Origin: a virus
Strand: one strand, 5' to 3'
DNA length: 44,283 nucleotides
Virus record (IMG/VR): IMGVR_UViG_3300037160_000024
Location: 1 to 44,283 of that record
Both the position numbers and the translations under genes were made by a program. Within the stretch, counting starts at the first letter, position 1, and every line of letters starts with the position of its first letter. The notes below the pieces were generated by a model. It was not told the origin of the DNA, made no database searches, and saw nothing but the letters and a program-made list of their open reading frames with translations. Below are positions 6,362-16,410 of the stretch, in pieces.

Positions 6362-8321
6362 CACCGCTCTCACCCCCGCCAAGGAACTCGTCGAGCGTGC
6401 CGAAGAGCGGCGCGGTCAGCAGAGTGGCCGGATCATGATGTACGACCGCTACCTCACCGCCTACTTCCAGGGGCAATCCCCGGACCAGACCGGCGGTGGC
6501 GCGGCGCTCGACAACTACAGCGACGGCCGCCCCGCCCTACGCGCCCCCGGCGAGAACGCGGCGAGCGTCCACGGCGGCCGGGCGAGCCCGAACTACATCA
6601 AGCCGATCATCAAAGACCTCGTGTCCATCAAGGGGCAGTGGCCGAGCCTCACCGTCCAGCCCGCGAGTGGTGATGAGGCCGCCCAGAAGAAGGCGGTGCT
6701 GATCCGCCGCGGACTCGTCCAGCAGCACACTCAGTCGAGCATGGTCAAGCAGTGGCAGCGCGGCGGCTTCTTCGCCTCCTGCCTCGGCGACGCGGTGATC
6801 GCGCTCGACCCGCGCACCCCTGCCGAGGCCAAGGAGCATCCCAACCCCTTCCGTCCCACCGGCATCTACTACAACGTGCTCAACCCCCGCCAGAGTTTTC
6901 CCAAGTTCCGCCAGGGCGGGGGTGATGACGACCTCGAGGATCTGTTCTGGATCAGCCGGATCACTCGCAACGACTGCAAGGCCCAGTACCCGGGCATCCG
7001 CATGACCGAGCAGGACCAGTGGGTCGACGTGATCCACTACTACAGCCGCTCCGAGCGCCAGACCATCGTCAACAAGCAGCGCGCCCACGGGATCGTCCAC
7101 GACCTCGGCTTCTGCCCTGCTGAGTGGATCCCCAACGACGTCACCCTGAGCGGTTTTGGGCAGAGCGACATCGCGGGCATCCTCGACCTCCACTCCGAGA
7201 TGAGCGACCTCTGGAAGGTCTACGTCGACTCCATCTGGGGCAGCGTCTACCCGATCTACGTGATCAAGGATCCGCAGAACACCCAGGGGCAGCTCGAGTA
7301 CGGCCCGGGTGCGCAGTTCACCACCACCGGGACCGGCGACGTGAAGGTGCTGGCTCCCCAGGCGGATGCGCAGAGCGCCCAGTTGATCTTCCACAGCGCG
7401 CTCGACAACATCATGAAGCAGGCCGGGATCAGCCCGATCCGCCTCGAGGGTCAGATCGACCGCTCTAACGTCAGTGCCAAGTCCGTCGACCGCCAGCAGG
7501 CTCCCCAGGAGCAGCGCCTCAAGGCCGCGCTCGAGCTGGCCGGCGCCGGGCTGGAACGGCTCAACTCGAAATGCCTGCTCATGCTCTCGAGCATCAAGGA
7601 GTTCCAGGACGAGCCGATGGAACTCTATGGACAGGACAAGGACGGCACCTACAATGAGACGTTCTCGGGCGCCGACATCGGCGGCTGGACGCGCAACAAG
7701 GTGAAGTGGGACGACATGACCGGCCAGACCCGGCAGGAGGCGTCGATCCAGGCGCTCCAGTTCTTCAAGGAAGGCCAGGGCGACTTCCCCTTCTCGGCGG
7801 TGCTCGAGGCGGGCGGCTTCGACGATCCCACCGAGGTCATGGAGCGCGGCCACTCCGAGATGCAGGAGCGCATGAAGCTCCAGCAGCAGATGCAGCCCCA
7901 GCAACCTCCGGGCGCGCAAGGTGGCGCACCTCCGGGCGCTGGTCCCCCACCAGGAGCGGGAGGTGCAGGAGGCTCTCCGCCCGTGCAACCGCCGCCTCCG
8001 CAGCAAGCGGGCGGGAATGGCACCCCCGCTCCTGGTGGCGAGGATCAGATGCCCAACTTCTCGCCTGTCGCCTCTTCCCCCGCGGGTGGCGGCAAGGGAT
8101 CGCCCGCTCCGGTGCCCGATCCCGCGACCGAACTCGACCAGGCGGTGCATTCGGTGGCGCTCCGGGGCACTGCGGAGATCGTGGCGAGGGGCAGCGGCTG
8201 GGTCATCGACATCACCGACAACGCCGACGCCTCGCGCATCCGCTTCGCGATCAAGCCGATCGAGCAGGCGCTCGGGATCAAGGTCGCGGTGGTGCTGCGG
8301 CCTGCTGACAAGGTGGCGTAG
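6348..8321 (+). CDS. Portal protein, 657 aa
   Basis: This is the dodecameric head vertex through which DNA enters and leaves. The call rests on position directly after TerL, length, and the pattern of an alpha-beta clip/wing portal (e.g. RRGLVQQHTQSSMVKQWQRG, then YYNVLNPRQSFPKF). Two adjacent GTG codons (6348 and 6351) could start it. After about residue 505 there is a Gln/Pro/Gly low-complexity stretch (QQQMQPQQPPGAQGG and onward), then a separate 65-residue C-terminal domain (ITDNADASRIRFAIKPIEQA) not usual for portals. That extension may face the internal virion proteins encoded next. The stop overlaps the next GTG. Confidence 0.8.
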   Translation: MVADSTALTPAKELVERAEERRGQQSGRIMMYDRYLTAYFQGQSPDQTGGGAALDNYSDGRPALRAPGENAASVHGGRASPNYIKPIIKDLVSIKGQWPSLTVQPASGDEAAQKKAVLIRRGLVQQHTQSSMVKQWQRGGFFASCLGDAVIALDPRTPAEAKEHPNPFRPTGIYYNVLNPRQSFPKFRQGGGDDDLEDLFWISRITRNDCKAQYPGIRMTEQDQWVDVIHYYSRSERQTIVNKQRAHGIVHDLGFCPAEWIPNDVTLSGFGQSDIAGILDLHSEMSDLWKVYVDSIWGSVYPIYVIKDPQNTQGQLEYGPGAQFTTTGTGDVKVLAPQADAQSAQLIFHSALDNIMKQAGISPIRLEGQIDRSNVSAKSVDRQQAPQEQRLKAALELAGAGLERLNSKCLLMLSSIKEFQDEPMELYGQDKDGTYNETFSGADIGGWTRNKVKWDDMTGQTRQEASIQALQFFKEGQGDFPFSAVLEAGGFDDPTEVMERGHSEMQERMKLQQQMQPQQPPGAQGGAPPGAGPPPGAGGAGGSPPVQPPPPQQAGGNGTPAPGGEDQMPNFSPVASSPAGGGKGSPAPVPDPATELDQAVHSVALRGTAEIVARGSGWVIDITDNADASRIRFAIKPIEQALGIKVAVVLRPADKVA

Positions 8322-8452
8322 TGCCCTATCCCGGCTGGTCCCCGAAAGAGATCCGTCAGTACAAGCACATCAAGGCGTCCTCGGGCAGTAAGCAGATCGC
8401 GGCTGCGACCGTGAACAAGCTCAAGAAGAAGCACAAGAAGCGGAAGCACTGA
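8321..8452 (+). CDS. Lysine-rich small protein, 43 aa
   Basis: GTG at 8321 overlaps the portal TAG. The sequence begins MPYPGWSPKEIRQYKHIKAS and ends NKLKKKHKKRKH, a very basic tail. The first part resembles short phage and actinobacterial proteins with a predicted helix-hairpin, which I know only loosely. Nucleic-acid binding or packaging with DNA is inferred from charge. Coding is supported by the overlap and by the third-position G/C pattern. Confidence 0.6.
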   Translation: MPYPGWSPKEIRQYKHIKASSGSKQIAAATVNKLKKKHKKRKH

Positions 8453-8453
8453 C

Positions 8454-8858
8454 GTGCAGATGCCCCCGAGCGGCCTGCCCTCGTCGTCGATGCCGGACGA
8501 AACCGCCCAGCCCGGCGACGGCTCCGCAGGCATGTCCGGGCGCAAGGCGCTCGAGAGTGCCGGTTCCCCTGGTAGGCCCCCCTCTCAGGGCGGCGCACCT
8601 CCTCCGCAAGGTGCGTCGCCCGCTCCCCAGGCTGGGCCTCCGGTGCAGCCACCCCCACGGGTGCCGCTCACCCAGGACGACATGAAGCTGGGCGGGCCCA
8701 TCTTCAGCGAACCGAAGTTCACCCCCCACCGGGGCTGGCGTCAGGAGATGAAAATCATGGCCGCGCATCCCAAGGCGGGACCGTGGCTCGGGGCGCTGGC
8801 GAAGAAGATCGGTGATGAGGAGCAGCAGACCGGCAAACTGACGACGCCGCAGCAATGA
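8454..8858 (+). CDS. Proline-rich virion-region protein, 134 aa
   Basis: GTG at 8454 or ATG at 8460 could start it; the reading is otherwise clear. Residues 1-75 are Pro/Gly/Ser-rich and disordered. Residues 75-134 form a helical domain (LTQDDMKLGGPIFSEPKF, then HRGWRQEMKIMAAHPKAG). The stop overlaps the ATG of the giant gene that follows. No family is recognised. Its low complexity resembles the portal C-terminus. Confidence 0.6.
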   Translation: MQMPPSGLPSSSMPDETAQPGDGSAGMSGRKALESAGSPGRPPSQGGAPPPQGASPAPQAGPPVQPPPRVPLTQDDMKLGGPIFSEPKFTPHRGWRQEMKIMAAHPKAGPWLGALAKKIGDEEQQTGKLTTPQQ

Positions 8859-11800
8859 CCGTCGCCCCCTACCTGCCCCAGCCGACTGGGCCGAGCACCA
8901 CCTCGCAGAACTCCATCCCCGCGATGGATCCGGCAGCGATGGAATCCGCAGCCCAGCAGGTCTCCTCGGCCTCGTACACCTCCTACGGCGCGCTGCCCAA
9001 TCCCCAGGCGGTCTACGAGGCGGCCCAGACCGGAGCCACCGCGACCCTCGCCCAACTCGCCTTGATGGGCACGCCCGAGTATGCGGCCGAACTCACCGGC
9101 TCACCCGCTGGCGGTCAGGTGCAGCAGACCCCGTTCCCCCAGACCACCGCCCAACCACCACCGCAGGCGACCGGCAACACCGGGGTGTACGGTGCCGCGC
9201 CGACAGCCGCGCAGCAGAAGCAGGCGATCCAGTCGTCGGGCAACTCGCAGTGGGCGGCGCTCGGCTCGGTGCCCTCGACCAACCTCGCCTGGATGCAGTC
9301 GATCGAGGACTCCAAGGATCCGAGCCAGATCAAGCAGTGGCAGACCATGCTCAGCGCCAACGGCGGTGGGTTCTACGGGGCCAACACCGGCAACCACATC
9401 AGCGGGGTCTGGAACTCGACCACTGACACGGCGGCGTTACAGGGGTTCCTGATCGCCCGCTACATGCCCGACGCTCTGTATTCGAGCGACCCGACCACCG
9501 CCACCAACGCCTCGCAATTCCTGAGCGCGCTGGGGGTGGACACCACCGCGATGCAGCAGCAGATGCGCGACCCGGTGATGCAGGCGAGTGTGGCCCAGCA
9601 GTGGATGATGGCCCAGGGTCCGAACGCGGGCCAGACCACCAACTCGCTCCAGCAATACGCTGACAAGTACGGACTCTCGGCCCTGCCGACCGGCTACCAG
9701 GCGATCGTCCGACCCGATCCGCTGCGCTCGATCCGAGACGGCCTGCTCAACCTCCCCCTGCTTGGCTTGCTCAACGACGTGCCCTTGGCGTCCAGCGTCT
9801 TTCACGGCGCCGTCAACCTGCTCACCGGCAACCTCGACCTCGGGCATCTCCTCGACGACCCGCGCAACGTCGAGGCGCAGCAGGTCAAGTCGCAGATGCA
9901 GGCACTCAACAAGATGACCCCGACCGATCTCCAGAACATGACCCCGCTGCTCCAGTCGATCGCCAACGACAGCGGCTTCATGGGCTTCATGGACTCGTGG
10001 GACCACGACCGCAACAGCGTCATCTTGGAGGTCGGCTCGACGCTGGTGAACGGCTTCAGCAAGGGCAAATGGGAGAACCCGTTCGACCCCACCTCGGCGG
10101 CGAACATCTGGGCACAGGCGCACGCCGACAACATGGCCGGCGTGCTCTTCGGCGACCAGTGGGCCCAGAACAACCCGTTCTTCGCCGGGATGGCGAACTT
10201 CATCATCAACACCGCCGACGACCCCACCTCCTACCTTGGACTGCTGGGGAAGGTACCGATGATCGCGATGGCGCAGAACATGGGGACGGCTTCCAAGGTT
10301 CTCGACGACACCAAGGGGCCGTTTCTGGGTCTGCGCAGTCTCTTCGGGACACTCAAAGACCCAGAAACGCGGAAGGTGTGGGGCGATCTGGCAGGCAACG
10401 GGTTGAAGGAACAAACCAGCGATGGCTGGATGAAGACGGCCCGTGCCGCAGTCAAGCCAGACGCAGGCGGCAAGATCAGGCTGTCGACCATCGACGCGGC
10501 CGAAGGCTTCGCGATTCCCAAGGTGGGCAGTGAGGCGGCGGGCAAGTACGCGCTCGTCAAGGCGATCCTCGAAGCTCCTGATGACGCTACCGCGCGCGGT
10601 CTCATGATGAACGGGAGCAAGGACGGCGAGACCATGGGTTTCGGGCACTTGACGGCCAGCGGCAAGGCTGTCTACAACACTCACGCCAACTGGGCGTCGG
10701 TCGTCAAGGCGGCAGCGTCGGGCAAGCTCAACCATGCGCGAGCGATCGGTGCGCTCCCCGAGATGATGAACGACGCCCTGGTCACCGACCCGGTGAAGAC
10801 GCTCTCCAACTTCCGCAACCGTGCGCTGGTCTCGGGCATGACCCCGGCCGAATACGGGCCTCTCAACGAGAAATTGGCCGATGCCATCCTTGGCAGGACG
10901 GGCGATGTCGAGGGTGCGGTGGCGGCTGCGAAGGAGTACACCGACGCCATCCTCAAGGCCAACGAGGAGAAGTTCGGGGTAACCAGGGACATGCTCGACA
11001 AGGTGCGGGCCTACCGCTACAAGTCGAGTGGAAGGACGCCCCCCGCTCAGGACGAGAAGAACGTCTACGCGCCCAAACCGGATGCTCCGACTGGCGCTGC
11101 CGCGCCCGAGATCTCTACCGGGACGCGTGCCTCTGGTGACGCTCGCGCTGTTGCGCAGGAACGCATCAATGTCATCAACTCCGACCTCAAGGAACTCGAA
11201 GCTCACGCCAAGCCAGACGATCCTCACATCCTGGCGCTCCAGAACGAACTCACCACGCTCCAGCGCCCGGTGCCGATGTTCACCACCCAGCTCGCCGACC
11301 TCTACCAGTTCCCCTACACCCCTTACGAGATGCTGGTGGCGCGTCATCCGACGATGCGATTCCTTGAGAAGACCCAGGCGGCGGTGCGCGCCGACGAGAT
11401 CAGCGGCGTGTGGAAGCGTTGGGCAATCGGTCGGATCTCATCCGCCTACCGCATCGTCCTCGGCGACGACACCATCCGGCCCGTGACCCTGTTGATCAGC
11501 ACCGGGCACCCGATCACCGGCTTCCGGCTCTTGGGGATGTCCCTGCTTCGGTCGCTGGGGATCACCGACCCGACTGCCGGGCTGGCTGCGATCGGACGCA
11601 AGATCCCGGGCGTGAGGAACGTGGTCGGCGATTTCGGCGGCGTGACGCGCGCGCGGGTATTGGCGCGAACCGAGGAGATCCTCGCCAAGGATCCGAACGC
11701 ACGTCGGCTCATGCAGGAGTTCGGCAACCTCGTCAATGAGACCATTCCGCACGGCTTTCAGTCGTTCCATCCCACTGAAGTCGGCTACGCCCAGGGGCTG

Positions 11801-14755
11801 CACCACGTCATCCAGAACATCCTCGCCCCGGACCCATTGGTCCAGTCGTGGCTCAAGGCCTACGAGGAGGGCGCGCTCGGCACCGCGCTGGCTCCGCTTG
11901 AGGCACTCCCGAAGTCGAGCTTCTACCACGGCACCTCGATGCGCATGGCGGGAGATCAACTCCGCCCAGCCTACGAGGCAGGCTCTGGCGCGAACAATCT
12001 CTTCGGACCTGGTGTCTATGTCACTGACAACCCAGGGATTGCAGAGGCGTACACCCGCAAGGGTTTGGCCCGCGCCAGCGCGAAGGGGGAAGCGTCGAAG
12101 ACCGTCTACGGCATGGAGCCGACCAAGAAACTGAACTTGATCGACCTCAGCAAGCCGCTCCCGGCTGACGCGCAGCAGGCGTTCCTCAACTCGTGGAAGG
12201 GGGTTCTCGGACCCGACTACGACCTCAGTGAACTCGCAGCGAAGATGAAGACCACGCCGGGTGATGAGATCTACAAGGAACTCCGAGGCGACCTCAGCGA
12301 TGCGGAGATTCCGAAGTACGACGCCGACGAGATCCTTCAGGAGATGCATGACGCCCTGAGCGGTAAGGGCTACCACGGCTTCCAATATCAGGGCGGCAAG
12401 TACACGGGGAAGACCCCGCACACAGCCAGTGTGATCTTCGACCCAGAGTCACTCAAGGTCTCCCACATCACCTCTCGCGATCCGGTGCATATGCCCGTGA
12501 ACCTGAAGGGTCTCGACGCCGCGCGCGCGGCTGTCGAGGACACGGTAAGGAAGGCGACGAGCAAGGGCGCGGAGATGGACCCGGTGAGCGCAAGGATCGC
12601 GTCGTGGCTCAACGTCCAGAACGGCGATCTGGGCGAGGAGAACTTCCAAGCGGTGCTCAACCGCTGGCACTCCTACGCGAGCGGTCTGTTCCGCAACGAG
12701 CAGATCCGCCAGTGGACGCGCGAGGGAGCACCCGATTTCAAGAAGGTTCATGGGATGGTGAAGAACGAGGCCAACCTCAACGCCTCCACACTGCCGGTGA
12801 TCTCCTCTCGGATCGAGAACGGCTACGCCCAGAACATGCTGAGCAGCGGCGTCACCAAGTTCCCGCAGTTGATCTTCAACGAGATCACCAAGCCCTCTGT
12901 GGACAGTGCCCGCGCCAACGGCTTCGTGGAGATCAAAGATCTTTACGACAAGTCGATCCGCAAGTACTACGACAAGACGTCGTACGCGGCGCGCGCGGAT
13001 TACGCGGCCATGGTGGAGAAGGAAGCCTCTTCGCAGGCGATGGACTGGATGCTCAACAACACCTACCAGGGCGGGCGTTCGATCGTCGGCGGCACACTGC
13101 GCAACGTGATGCCCTTCTACGGCGCGACCGCCAACCTCGACCGCTTCATCTGGCGGCAGGCGATGGCCCATCCGGCAGTCGGGGTTGGAGCGGTGCGGGC
13201 GATGAACGCCAGCGAGGAATCTCAGGTCAACACCACCGCGCCCGCGCTCACCGGGGGCAGCGGCTTCATGGCGATGCTCGGCTTCGGCGGCGGCGAAGGA
13301 TTGCAGTTCAACCCCATGAACGCCTTCTTCCTCACCGCTGACGGCCTCGGCTCGGTCATCCCCGGCACCGGCCCGGTGTTCACCCCCTTGTGGAAGGGGA
13401 TCTCCAGCGTCAGCCCCGGTCTCTCGCAGTTGCTCAGTACCATCCCGGGCATCTCACAGGAGATCGACTGGTCTACCGGCAATGCGCAGCCGCTCTTCCC
13501 CTGGCTCTCGGATCTGCTCCAGGGCGCTGCCATGAGCGCCTTCGGCACTGGCAATGTGGTCACCGACACCTTGGAGAACCTGCCTGGGATCGGCGTGGGC
13601 GCCGACAAGGTGAGCCAACTCATGATTCAGAAAGAGCAGCAGGACGACCGCAACAAGACCGGCTCCGGGGTGGGCGGCACGACAACTCAGGGCGACATTC
13701 AGAACGTTGCTCGCGATGTCGGGCATGACCTCGTTGCCCAGGGTGCGGCTCAGTTCGTAGCTCCGGTCTCGCCCCAGGTGAAGGACGTCGGCGGCCAGCA
13801 GATCACCCAGCAGATGGACACCTATCGGGCGGCCACCACCGATGCTCAGAAGGACTTGGCGATCACCCAGGCGCTCGGCGTCAAGCCGAAGCAGTGGCAG
13901 GCGGCGCTCGACCAGACCCCGGGCGCTCCCTCGGTGGCCCAGCTCGTGGCGCGCCACCCCGATTCGGCCGGCGCGCTCATGGTCTATCAGGACAGCCGGA
14001 TCTCCTCAGACATGCGCGACGCGGTGCAGGCAGCGGCGCCGTGGGTGGTCTCCAGCGCCGCCGGGAAGTATCAGTACACGTCGACGCAGACGGTCGGCGA
14101 CCTTGCGCAGTGGGATCTGATGCGCAACATGGGCGACATCAACGTGCTCTCCCCCTTCGGCAACCAGAACTCGTTTCTCTCCAAGGTCACCGACGAGCGT
14201 CAGGTCAACAACGCGTGGTTGCAGTACGACCAGCTCAAGAACCTCGAATATTCGACCATGGCCCAGAACGGCTGGAGTACCTCGTCGCCGCTCTACCAGG
14301 CGTGGAACGATGCGGTGATGCAGCCCGCCCTGGTGAAGATGGAGACCGAGTTCCCCGCGTGGGCTACCAAGTTTGGCAGCGGCGGAGGGGGCACGTCGGC
14401 CTCGTCGCTGGCAGGTGCGACCGCACCGTTGCGCACCCTGCAAACCTGGGAGGCGATCCCTCAGAACCCCGACTTCGAGACCCAGACCTCGACCTCGTGG
14501 CGCAACGCCATCCAGGCAAAGGATCAGGCGGCGGCGATGATCTATCAACTCAACCAATCGGGCGGCTCGCCGACCGAGACGCAGATGGTCATGACCCAAC
14601 TCCAGAACCAGCTTCAGCAACTCGCTGCGCAGGATCCCCAGTTCCAGGCGGAATTGGGCAGTTACAGCTTCGGCAAGTGGGAGGACGTGGTAAATCTGGA
14701 AGCGGATGAGCAGCTCGCCAACTACTACGCCCAGACCACGGTGAGCGCGCCCTAA
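8855..14755 (+). CDS. Giant internal virion protein with ADP-ribosyltransferase domain, 1966 aa
   Basis: This is probably an internal head protein ejected into the cell with the DNA, judged by size and position between portal and capsid genes. Around residues 159-199, IKQWQTMLSANGGGFYG followed by GVWNSTTDTAALQGFL resembles a peptidoglycan-binding repeat (tentative). Around 1020-1205 is an ADP-ribosyltransferase fold: FYHGTS (His 1025), GPGVYVTDNPGIAEAYTRKG (Tyr 1055), and a closing strand SVIFDPESLKV near 1192-1202. This is the pattern of toxin/PARP-like ARTs in phage polyvalent proteins, where such domains modify host proteins. The third catalytic residue is not assigned. Residues about 1468-1533 are hydrophobic and Gly-rich and might enter a membrane. 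The C-terminus is Gln-rich and helical. The start overlaps the previous TGA. Confidence 0.75.
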   Translation: MTVAPYLPQPTGPSTTSQNSIPAMDPAAMESAAQQVSSASYTSYGALPNPQAVYEAAQTGATATLAQLALMGTPEYAAELTGSPAGGQVQQTPFPQTTAQPPPQATGNTGVYGAAPTAAQQKQAIQSSGNSQWAALGSVPSTNLAWMQSIEDSKDPSQIKQWQTMLSANGGGFYGANTGNHISGVWNSTTDTAALQGFLIARYMPDALYSSDPTTATNASQFLSALGVDTTAMQQQMRDPVMQASVAQQWMMAQGPNAGQTTNSLQQYADKYGLSALPTGYQAIVRPDPLRSIRDGLLNLPLLGLLNDVPLASSVFHGAVNLLTGNLDLGHLLDDPRNVEAQQVKSQMQALNKMTPTDLQNMTPLLQSIANDSGFMGFMDSWDHDRNSVILEVGSTLVNGFSKGKWENPFDPTSAANIWAQAHADNMAGVLFGDQWAQNNPFFAGMANFIINTADDPTSYLGLLGKVPMIAMAQNMGTASKVLDDTKGPFLGLRSLFGTLKDPETRKVWGDLAGNGLKEQTSDGWMKTARAAVKPDAGGKIRLSTIDAAEGFAIPKVGSEAAGKYALVKAILEAPDDATARGLMMNGSKDGETMGFGHLTASGKAVYNTHANWASVVKAAASGKLNHARAIGALPEMMNDALVTDPVKTLSNFRNRALVSGMTPAEYGPLNEKLADAILGRTGDVEGAVAAAKEYTDAILKANEEKFGVTRDMLDKVRAYRYKSSGRTPPAQDEKNVYAPKPDAPTGAAAPEISTGTRASGDARAVAQERINVINSDLKELEAHAKPDDPHILALQNELTTLQRPVPMFTTQLADLYQFPYTPYEMLVARHPTMRFLEKTQAAVRADEISGVWKRWAIGRISSAYRIVLGDDTIRPVTLLISTGHPITGFRLLGMSLLRSLGITDPTAGLAAIGRKIPGVRNVVGDFGGVTRARVLARTEEILAKDPNARRLMQEFGNLVNETIPHGFQSFHPTEVGYAQGLHHVIQNILAPDPLVQSWLKAYEEGALGTALAPLEALPKSSFYHGTSMRMAGDQLRPAYEAGSGANNLFGPGVYVTDNPGIAEAYTRKGLARASAKGEASKTVYGMEPTKKLNLIDLSKPLPADAQQAFLNSWKGVLGPDYDLSELAAKMKTTPGDEIYKELRGDLSDAEIPKYDADEILQEMHDALSGKGYHGFQYQGGKYTGKTPHTASVIFDPESLKVSHITSRDPVHMPVNLKGLDAARAAVEDTVRKATSKGAEMDPVSARIASWLNVQNGDLGEENFQAVLNRWHSYASGLFRNEQIRQWTREGAPDFKKVHGMVKNEANLNASTLPVISSRIENGYAQNMLSSGVTKFPQLIFNEITKPSVDSARANGFVEIKDLYDKSIRKYYDKTSYAARADYAAMVEKEASSQAMDWMLNNTYQGGRSIVGGTLRNVMPFYGATANLDRFIWRQAMAHPAVGVGAVRAMNASEESQVNTTAPALTGGSGFMAMLGFGGGEGLQFNPMNAFFLTADGLGSVIPGTGPVFTPLWKGISSVSPGLSQLLSTIPGISQEIDWSTGNAQPLFPWLSDLLQGAAMSAFGTGNVVTDTLENLPGIGVGADKVSQLMIQKEQQDDRNKTGSGVGGTTTQGDIQNVARDVGHDLVAQGAAQFVAPVSPQVKDVGGQQITQQMDTYRAATTDAQKDLAITQALGVKPKQWQAALDQTPGAPSVAQLVARHPDSAGALMVYQDSRISSDMRDAVQAAAPWVVSSAAGKYQYTSTQTVGDLAQWDLMRNMGDINVLSPFGNQNSFLSKVTDERQVNNAWLQYDQLKNLEYSTMAQNGWSTSSPLYQAWNDAVMQPALVKMETEFPAWATKFGSGGGGTSASSLAGATAPLRTLQTWEAIPQNPDFETQTSTSWRNAIQAKDQAAAMIYQLNQSGGSPTETQMVMTQLQNQLQQLAAQDPQFQAELGSYSFGKWEDVVNLEADEQLANYYAQTTVSAP

Positions 14756-16410
14756 TGCCTGACGCCCCCGGCTACGGCACGAACGTTCCCGCGGCGCCTC
14801 CGTGGACCGCACCACCGCCTGACAAAGCTGCCGACGCTGACGCGTGGTTCGAGGAGTGGCTCCAGCAGAACTTCCCACCCGACGAATCGGGACGTGCGGC
14901 GGGGCAGATGGGGCCGGAAGCCCTCGCCGTTCGCGAGGAGTGGACCAAACTCTCAGCTGCCCAGAAGACCAGCGTATTCACGCAGATCCGGGGGATGGGC
15001 CGCTACGGCACCCCGGACGCCGTGGCCTCGCTGCTCCAGAAGACTGCCGCCGCACCTGCCGCCACTCCAACACCGCCGACCGGGACCACAGGGACACTCA
15101 ACGCTCAGGATCAGGTCGGCACCGCCGCACTAGCAACTGGAACGCCGGTCCAGGGCACCACCGCAGCCACCGCGCTGATCAACCAGTACATGACCACGCC
15201 GCAGTGGCAGGGATCTCCTGACGATCCCCAGAGCGCGGCAGCCGCGCTCGGCGTGGATTACAACTCCGCGGACCAGCAGTATCAGAAGTACCTCGCCCAC
15301 TTCCAGACGGCGATGGACCGGGCCACCTCGCTCACCCAGCACGCCGCGCCGCCGATGCCCGAGGTCTCCTTCATCCAGAGCCTTGCGCAGGCGCAGTACG
15401 GGCAGTGGGGTCCGGCGATCGGGATGATCGCCTACATGTGGCAGCAGCAGAACGGCTCAGCCCTGCCCTCGGATCTCGCCACCGGCCTGATCGCCCAACT
15501 CAAGACGTTCGCTGCGCGCGACCCCAACGGCGCTGCTCAACTCCAGCTCCAGATGCTGAGCACGGTTGAACAGATCAAGACCTCGGCCGGGAACACCTCC
15601 GCGGCCTCGGGTGGACAGGCCACCAACCTCAACATCGGCGTCGACATCACCAACTTCCTGACCCAGTTGGGCGGCATCGCTCCGAACATCTACTCCAGCG
15701 GCAGCTCAGGATCCTCGGCGCTCGCTGCCTCCTCGCCGAACTCCTTCATCGGCCAGTACATCGAGAAGAATCCGAACGTGGCGGGCGAAGCGGCCACGGT
15801 CGAGGGCGGTGAGAAGAAGAGCGCGATCGACTTCCTCACTGCTCAGAACATGCCGACCACGGCAGCCAACATCACGGCGCTCTCCAATCCTCAGACCCTT
15901 GCCACCATGGGCGCGTACGTGCAGTGGATGAACACCGTCAAGATGCCCATCACTCCGGCGATCCTGACGACCCTGATGAGCATGCCCTTCTCGGACCCCA
16001 ACACTGGGATGGCACCGACCGGCACCGGAGGCGCCTACCTGCTCGATCAGGTGATGCCGGGGACGAAGATGACCTATGGGGCGTACCAGACGGTCTCGTC
16101 CTCGATCACGCCGCAGTGGGAGCAGTATTTCAACTCGACGCCGAACAAGGCACAATTGGCGTACTTCGTGGGCAAGTCGCCAACCGATGTCACCGACTAC
16201 TTCAACAACTCGATGTCCTCGATCCCGGGGATCACCATCGGCCAGAAGAACGACTACGAGAACTTCATCCAGAGCCTCGACCAGCAGAGCCCACAAGTGG
16301 CCGGGATCACCCACACGTTCTCGTCGCAGGTCGATAACTCGATGATGGATCAACTCCATCAGCAGGTCACAGCCCAGTCCACGGGCAAGCCTGTGCCGGG
16401 GAAGATGTAG
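14755..16410 (+). CDS. Internal virion protein candidate, 551 aa
   Basis: ATG at 14755 overlaps the preceding TAA. The protein is rich in Gln, Ala and Thr, mostly helical, with a Pro-rich N-terminus (residues 1-25) and an acidic helical segment (ADAWFEEWLQQNF). It shares its compositional style with the C-terminal half of the preceding 1966-residue protein. A partner in an ejected complex is inferred by analogy with the multi-protein internal cores of podoviruses. No enzyme motif is recognised. Confidence 0.6.
   Translation: MPDAPGYGTNVPAAPPWTAPPPDKAADADAWFEEWLQQNFPPDESGRAAGQMGPEALAVREEWTKLSAAQKTSVFTQIRGMGRYGTPDAVASLLQKTAAAPAATPTPPTGTTGTLNAQDQVGTAALATGTPVQGTTAATALINQYMTTPQWQGSPDDPQSAAAALGVDYNSADQQYQKYLAHFQTAMDRATSLTQHAAPPMPEVSFIQSLAQAQYGQWGPAIGMIAYMWQQQNGSALPSDLATGLIAQLKTFAARDPNGAAQLQLQMLSTVEQIKTSAGNTSAASGGQATNLNIGVDITNFLTQLGGIAPNIYSSGSSGSSALAASSPNSFIGQYIEKNPNVAGEAATVEGGEKKSAIDFLTAQNMPTTAANITALSNPQTLATMGAYVQWMNTVKMPITPAILTTLMSMPFSDPNTGMAPTGTGGAYLLDQVMPGTKMTYGAYQTVSSSITPQWEQYFNSTPNKAQLAYFVGKSPTDVTDYFNNSMSSIPGITIGQKNDYENFIQSLDQQSPQVAGITHTFSSQVDNSMMDQLHQQVTAQSTGKPVPGKM

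Noticed and set aside
4922-6382. Long open frames antisense to terminase, portal, the giant protein and others (up to more than 600 codons)
   Set aside because: High G+C DNA keeps the antisense frame open. Their products are Val/Leu/Gly/Arg/His-rich without domains, and the sense genes are well supported.
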